A DNA stretch of 64,000 bases from Jeotgalicoccus meleagridis. GTDB taxonomy: Bacteria; Bacillota; Bacilli; Staphylococcales; Salinicoccaceae. The stretch covers positions 372,001 through 436,000 of the forward strand of contig NZ_CAJEWD010000003.1 in assembly GCF_903994045.1 (NCBI RefSeq), read 5' to 3'. The position numbers were made by a program, and so were the translations under genes. Positions 59,944-64,000 of this stretch are shown piece after piece; position 1 is the first letter of the stretch; each line of letters begins with the position of its first letter. The notes under the pieces were generated by a model that searched no databases, was not told the origin of the DNA, and saw only the letters and a list, made by a program, of their open reading frames with translations.

Positions 59944-60711
59944 ATGAAAATAGGATTAATTGGTGCAGGTGCGATTGGCCAATATTTATTGAAGTATATT
60001 AACGGTAAGCATCATGAAAAAATGGAAATTACGAGCGTGCTTGTACGAGATTTTGATAAGTATGCGAATTTACAGAAAGAATATAGAGTGAAGCTGTACA
60101 CAGACATAGATGAATTTATCGATAGTGAGATAGATATTATTGTTGAAGCGGCTAATGTTAGTGTGGCAGTTGACCTACTTCCTAAGATAATCAAGCGTAA
60201 AGAAGTGATGTTAATCAGTGTGGGAGCATTAGCGAATCAAGAAACTTTAAAGTTAGTGGGGCAGTCAGATAATCGTACATTGCACTTACCATCTGGTGCG
60301 ATTGGTGGTTTAGATTTAATCCAAAATGCCAAAGGGCTTGGAAATCTTGACTCTGTTTCACTAACGACTCGTAAACCAGCCCTGTCATTAATAGATGAAC
60401 TGCCAGACAAGGAAATGATCGTTTTTGAAGGTCCAGCAAGTGAGGCGATTGATAAGTATCCTAAAAATATGAATGTGTCTATTGTGCTTTCTTTAGCGGG
60501 ACTTGGTATGGAGCATACCAAGGTGACTTTGATTGCGGATCCTAATGTCGATAAAAATATTCATACGATTCATGCCACAGGTAATTTTGGAGAAATGGAG
60601 CTCACAGTTAAAAACGTTCCACTTTTAGAAAATCCAAAGACAAGTAGTTTGGCTGCTTTGAGTGTATTTTCTACTTTAGAACGGTTAGCAGAGAAAGTAA
60701 AAATTGGTTAA
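59944..60711 (+). CDS. nadX: L-aspartate dehydrogenase family protein
   Basis: A 255-residue NAD(P)-dependent enzyme of the NadX (DUF108) family: Rossmann loop GLIGAGAIGQ (about 4-13), VEAANVSVAVDLLP in the middle, LPSGAIGGLDL (about 118-128) and NPKTSSLAALSVFSTLE near the end, all typical. It turns aspartate to iminoaspartate for NAD synthesis, or reductively the reverse. AAGGAG precedes the ATG. No nadA or nadC nearby. Single gene. Confidence 0.85.
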   Translation: MKIGLIGAGAIGQYLLKYINGKHHEKMEITSVLVRDFDKYANLQKEYRVKLYTDIDEFIDSEIDIIVEAANVSVAVDLLPKIIKRKEVMLISVGALANQETLKLVGQSDNRTLHLPSGAIGGLDLIQNAKGLGNLDSVSLTTRKPALSLIDELPDKEMIVFEGPASEAIDKYPKNMNVSIVLSLAGLGMEHTKVTLIADPNVDKNIHTIHATGNFGEMELTVKNVPLLENPKTSSLAALSVFSTLERLAEKVKIG

Positions 60712-60715
60712 AAAA

Positions 60716-60742
60716 ATTGACCTAGATTTTAAGTCTAGGTCA
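60716..60742. terminator. Bidirectional terminator
   Basis: TTGACCTAGA and TCTAGGTCA form a stem around a 7-base loop between two convergent genes, with A- and T-rich flanks. Confidence 0.75.
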
Positions 60743-60747
60743 CTTTC

Positions 60748-61941
60748 TTATTCTGAAACTTGTCTGTTTTTTCCTGCTTCTATTCCTGTATATACCATGG
60801 CAAATGAAACGATGATCATTAAAGTGAGTGGCAGCATCCAAGAGCCTGATATGTCTTGAAGCCCTCCGACTAAGACTGGTCCAAAAGCAGCGAGTAGGTA
60901 ACCTATCGATTGTGCCATTCCTGATAACTCAGCAGCTTGGTAACCGTCTCTTGTTCTTAGAGTGTAGAAAATCATGGACAGTGAAAAAGCACTACCGTTA
61001 CCAATACCCAGTAAAATCACCCACAGTATCGACAAGTCAGTGAAACCAAACAGTAAGCCTGCAATTCCGATCAAGATAGTGATACTGCTCAGGGCTGCGA
61101 TAAGCACTTGATTTTTCATCTTATCTGCAATAACTGGAATGATAAAAGTAAATGGAATACTAGAAAGTTGGAAGATAAAGACACCCCAGCCCGCTAAGTG
61201 AATATCATAACCATTGGCAGTCAAAATGGTCGGTAACCATGTGATTAAAGTATAGAAAATTAAGGATTGTGCACCCATAAAGACAGTAATTTTCCAGGCT
61301 AGAGATGACTTAAAGAGCCCACCTAATTGCTGATTTTGTAGACGCACTTTTGATCTATCTCTGTTTTTTAATTGAACGAGCCAAACTAAGAGCGCCAAGA
61401 TTGATAAAGTGACCCAGATTAGTAGAGCACCACGCCAAGTGAAATAATCTGATGTTGCAAGAGGTATACTCAAACCTGATCCAAGTGCACCAAAGACATT
61501 CATGACAATAGCGTAAATACCGGTCATGAGACCAATCTTTTGAGGAAAGTTCATCTTCACAATCCCAGGCATTAAAACATTACCGATAGCAATTGCTAAA
61601 CCGACAAGTAAAGTACCTGTAAACAAGAGTCCAATACCACTTGCAGAACGGATAAACATCCCTAAAATCAACAGGACGAGTGATAAGGCAATCGTTGTTT
61701 CCATACCAAGACGATTAGCAATTTTAGGTGCAAAAGGCGACAGGAGAGCGAATGCTATTAGAGGTAAGGTTGTAATACTACCTGCTAGAGCATTGCTAAT
61801 TCCAAAGTCATCTCTAATAAACGACACCAAAGCCCCAGCAGAAGTCAAAGGGGCACGCAAGTTTGATGCGACTAAGATAACACCTATAACTAAAAAAACC
61901 ATTAAATTTTTATTATTCTGTTGTTCCAACTGCTTATTCAA
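60748..61941 (-). CDS. MFS transporter, CynX/NimT type
   Basis: A 397-residue major-facilitator protein with twelve membrane helices. ASNLRAPLTSAGALV in the first helix and NALAGSITTLPLIAFALLSP in the second are typical of the CynX (cyanate) and NimT (2-nitroimidazole) group. The substrate is unknown. AGGAGG precedes the ATG. It is the last gene of a probable three-gene operon with the GNAT and PdxH-like genes. Confidence 0.85.
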   Translation of the reverse strand: MNKQLEQQNNKNLMVFLVIGVILVASNLRAPLTSAGALVSFIRDDFGISNALAGSITTLPLIAFALLSPFAPKIANRLGMETTIALSLVLLILGMFIRSASGIGLLFTGTLLVGLAIAIGNVLMPGIVKMNFPQKIGLMTGIYAIVMNVFGALGSGLSIPLATSDYFTWRGALLIWVTLSILALLVWLVQLKNRDRSKVRLQNQQLGGLFKSSLAWKITVFMGAQSLIFYTLITWLPTILTANGYDIHLAGWGVFIFQLSSIPFTFIIPVIADKMKNQVLIAALSSITILIGIAGLLFGFTDLSILWVILLGIGNGSAFSLSMIFYTLRTRDGYQAAELSGMAQSIGYLLAAFGPVLVGGLQDISGSWMLPLTLMIIVSFAMVYTGIEAGKNRQVSE

Positions 61942-61960
61942 AGTCAGTCCTCCTAAAATC

Positions 61961-62479
61961 TTAAATCAATTCTTTCTTGAGAATTAAATCAGTTTGTTCA
62001 TCATCACCCATGAAAAAGGAATGTGCACCGACTTCTTTAAAGTTTTGTTTTTTATAAAAGGCAATGGCATTACTGTTATATTCCCAGACACCTAGCCAAA
62101 TGTTCTTTTTGCCTAGACGCTGAGCCTCATCGTGAGCAAGCTTCAACAAAGCCTTGCCAAGGCCAAGTTTTTGAAAGTCATTAAGAATATAAATTCTTTC
62201 AACTTCTAGAGCATCGTCACCCATGGGCTCAGATTGAGCAGATAAAATATTTAACTTTAAAAAGCCAGCAAGTTCATCTTTATAAAAGATATAGAAAAAT
62301 TGTGAGTGTGGATGCTCAAGTTCACTAATAAATTTTTCTTTTTGATAAGTTTTTTCAGAGTAGGCACTCATATTTTCTTCGGTATTTTGTTTCTCAAAAG
62401 TTTCATAGAATGTCTTTTTGCTGATGTCTAGTAGACTGTCTAAATCACCAATCGTGCACTTTCTAATATGTATTGTCAT
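61961..62479 (-). CDS. GNAT-family N-acetyltransferase
   Basis: A 172-residue acetyltransferase. The acetyl-CoA loop is QKLGLGKALLKLA (about 115-127), with VERIYILNDF before it and GVWEYNSNAIAFYKKQNFKEVG after it. Close in type to the PaiA/spermidine acetyltransferase-like group of Bacillus, but the substrate is not certain. GGAGTG lies seven bases before the ATG at 62479; the longer frame to 62521 overlaps the upstream gene. It is 19 bp before the MFS gene. Confidence 0.85.
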   Translation of the reverse strand: MTIHIRKCTIGDLDSLLDISKKTFYETFEKQNTEENMSAYSEKTYQKEKFISELEHPHSQFFYIFYKDELAGFLKLNILSAQSEPMGDDALEVERIYILNDFQKLGLGKALLKLAHDEAQRLGKKNIWLGVWEYNSNAIAFYKKQNFKEVGAHSFFMGDDEQTDLILKKELI

Positions 62480-62489
62480 GTCATCACTC

Positions 62490-63011
62490 CTATAAGTGTG
62501 TATTTTGCCACTTATCCTCATTTAAAGTATACAATAACCGCTCGTAACCACCTTGGTTCTTTGCCTGATAAAACTCCACTCTTGAAGGAATAATCTTATA
62601 TACCATTAAATCACGAGTCTTAGCATCAAGATAGTCTTCTACGTGGTCAAAGTTTGCTGTAGAATCAGCTATCCCTTGTATACGGATTTGTCTACCTTGT
62701 TCTCGCCAGTATATATTAATGGCTACATGTTGATTGTAAGCAATTTGGTCCACTTTTGCTTGTTCTTTATTTGTTTCTATGAAAAAACCTTGATCATCCA
62801 TTGCTTTAATTATCATGACTCTAGAGTCGGTGATTCGTTCTTTATCATAAGTTGAAACAACCACACTCGTTGGTTCTTTCACTTCACTGTTAATTGCATC
62901 TTTAAACCACTCTTTAAAATGCAACAAAGGATTTTCATAGGAGCGCTTATCGAAGTCAGGAAACGGGCCAGTCATAATTTTAGATTCTTGTATCATATCG
63001 TTAATGTTCAT
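62490..63011 (-). CDS. Pyridoxamine 5-phosphate oxidase-like flavoprotein
   Basis: A 173-residue FMN-binding split-barrel protein. PLLHFKEWFKDAI, SRVMIIKAMDDQGFFIETN and WREQGRQIRIQGIAD match PdxH, but the protein is shorter than the usual 210-220 residues and has no clear form of the C-terminal dimer motif (RLxP). It may oxidise pyridoxamine phosphate or another substrate. GAGGTG lies six bases before the ATG at 63011; a longer in-frame start at 63173 lies on the far side of the divergent promoter and is rejected. First gene of the PdxH-GNAT-MFS operon. Confidence 0.8.
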   Translation of the reverse strand: MNINDMIQESKIMTGPFPDFDKRSYENPLLHFKEWFKDAINSEVKEPTSVVVSTYDKERITDSRVMIIKAMDDQGFFIETNKEQAKVDQIAYNQHVAINIYWREQGRQIRIQGIADSTANFDHVEDYLDAKTRDLMVYKIIPSRVEFYQAKNQGGYERLLYTLNEDKWQNTHL

Positions 63012-63102
63012 CGTGACACCTCTATTTATATTATGGTTGGATTTTACCACATTAAGGTATATAGATATGTAGTGAAGTTTTTTAAGTATAAGGAGTGAAG
63101 GT

Positions 63103-64000
63103 ATGAATAAGAAAAAAATTGCCATCATTGGTGGTGGAGTGGCAGGGACGTCTTTAGTGAAATTTTTCGTCAACGATGGACGTTTTAATGATGATTATCA
63201 AATCGATATGTACGATAGAAAAGAAACCTTAGGACGAGGGTATGCATATCAAGAAGATAATGAACATCTAGTAGTAAATTTACCAGCAGAACAAATGTCA
63301 TTAAATGATGATCCATCAGATTACTTAAAATGGTTAGAGAATAACGGGTATAAAGTTGAAAGTTATACGAGTAGAAGTATTTTTGGTGAATACATTCATG
63401 ATACTTTAATGAGCTGTATAAAAGAGCGCGACAATATACATTTAATAGAATCTGTTGTCGATGACCTAGTTTTTGATGAGGATAAAAAATCTTATACTGT
63501 ATTTTTTAATGAACAAAAAAATTCTTACGATGCGGTATTTTTAACGAGTGGTGAAATGACTTACAGTGACCCTTATGATTTAAAAGGTGAGACAGGTTAT
63601 ATATACAATCCTTATCCTATAGAAGAAAATTTAAATACTGTTAAAGGTAAGATCGGTATCATAGGAAGTGGCTTATCTGCCATTGATTGCTTTAGATATT
63701 TGATTAAGCACAATCACTCTACAGTTACTGTCTTGTCTAGAAGTGGAGAGCTACCGTCAGTCAGGGGTACATATTATGAAATATCTTGTCAGTATTTAAC
63801 CTTAGAGACTGCTTTTTCTTATCAAGAAAATGGTTTAATTCCCCTAGATGATATAGTGAAATTATTTGAAAAAGAACTAAAAGCTCAAGGAATCGATAAA
63901 AAACTAATGGATAGAAAAACGGATCGTCCTGAAATTGATTTAAAGTTTGATTTAGAGCATCTTGATGAAGTGGGTAAAATACAATATCTAATCAGTAGCT
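63103..64000 (+). CDS. FAD/NAD(P)-binding oxidoreductase (partial, C-terminus off window)
   Basis: The frame opens at the ATG at 63103, six bases after AGGAGTGAAG, and runs off the right edge with 299 residues visible. The N-terminal loop is IIGGGVAGTSLV (FAD), followed by NLPAEQMSLNDDPSDYLKWL, and a second nucleotide loop IIGSGLSAIDCF (about 186-197). This is the FAD-NAD(P)-binding family (NAD_binding_9 type). The substrate is unknown. It is divergent from the PdxH-like operon. Confidence 0.82.
   Translation, partial: MNKKKIAIIGGGVAGTSLVKFFVNDGRFNDDYQIDMYDRKETLGRGYAYQEDNEHLVVNLPAEQMSLNDDPSDYLKWLENNGYKVESYTSRSIFGEYIHDTLMSCIKERDNIHLIESVVDDLVFDEDKKSYTVFFNEQKNSYDAVFLTSGEMTYSDPYDLKGETGYIYNPYPIEENLNTVKGKIGIIGSGLSAIDCFRYLIKHNHSTVTVLSRSGELPSVRGTYYEISCQYLTLETAFSYQENGLIPLDDIVKLFEKELKAQGIDKKLMDRKTDRPEIDLKFDLEHLDEVGKIQYLISS

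Noticed and set aside
1-64000. CRISPR array, prophage or insertion sequence
   Set aside because: I saw no regularly spaced direct repeats, transposase, integrase or phage structural genes on either strand.

Overview
The window is a 64 kb chromosomal stretch from a low-GC Gram-positive bacterium. Gene families (DUF554, AzlCD, BCCT, YfcC, PlsX/PlsY, FakB/DegV), strong Shine-Dalgarno sites with frequent TTG/GTG starts, a PyrR-type leader and a CodY-like box all fit the Bacillales, most likely Staphylococcaceae, and the osmolyte and Na+/H+ transporters suggest a salt-tolerant relative of Staphylococcus such as Jeotgalicoccus or Salinicoccus. This placement is inference from protein content; no 16S gene is present. 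I see no phage, insertion sequence or CRISPR array. The only RNA gene I recognise is a tRNA-Ala(GGC).

Layout. 0-7.3 kb: an edge-truncated aromatic amino acid permease, a DoxX-like plus an unknown membrane protein, a CHAP amidase, NmrA and EamA proteins, a divergent PlsY, a PurC-like orphan and a HesB-like protein. 7.3-10.4 kb: copZ-like gene, atypical P1B ATPase and a two-cysteine Crp/Fnr (FLP-type) regulator, with an FNR-type palindrome at the promoter. 10.4-17.4 kb: topB, a methyltransferase, secreted repeat protein A, and a fabF-degV(fakB)-plsX operon that looks like an accessory acyl-chain set. 17.5-30.3 kb: Tat-exported gluconate-dehydrogenase-like pair, M42 peptidase, tRNA-Ala, DUF554, Ltp-repeat membrane protein, rocB-like peptidase, quinone reductase, glycerate kinase, secreted repeat protein B, and a DsbA-like protein behind a 51-residue cysteine miniprotein. 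30.3-33.1 kb: codB-codA under a PyrR-type attenuator. 33-50 kb: YfcC carrier, RluD-type synthase, YbaK, BCCT transporter, M20 amidohydrolase with a DUF3100 membrane pair, an opine dehydrogenase-NhaC pair, a deoxyribosyltransferase, XRE/cupin-azlCD, and an Smr-less MutS2 paralogue behind a long structured leader. 50-64 kb: a GntR-TRAP-nitrilase-DUF2848 catabolic operon, metY, an SDR, a ureohydrolase with an Nramp-like transporter, nadX, a pdxH/GNAT/MFS operon and an edge-truncated FAD protein.

The strongest unusual signals are four. (1) The roughly 280-nt leader of the MutS2-like gene holds a 7-codon reading frame with its own Shine-Dalgarno and three mutually exclusive structures (long rod, antiterminator, terminator): the architecture of a ribosome-stalling attenuator, placed before a family linked to collided ribosomes. 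(2) The metal ATPase operon carries a perfect TTGACC/GGTCAA palindrome centred at -41.5 from the inferred start and encodes an FLP-like regulator with two cysteines. (3) A ureohydrolase in which one metal-ligand Asp is Cys sits beside an Nramp-fold protein that lacks the DPGN and MPH metal motifs. (4) Two secreted proteins share an N-terminal module with a DxDxDG calcium-type loop and two C-terminal ~50-residue repeats. All functions are read from sequence by eye; no searches or folding programs were run.
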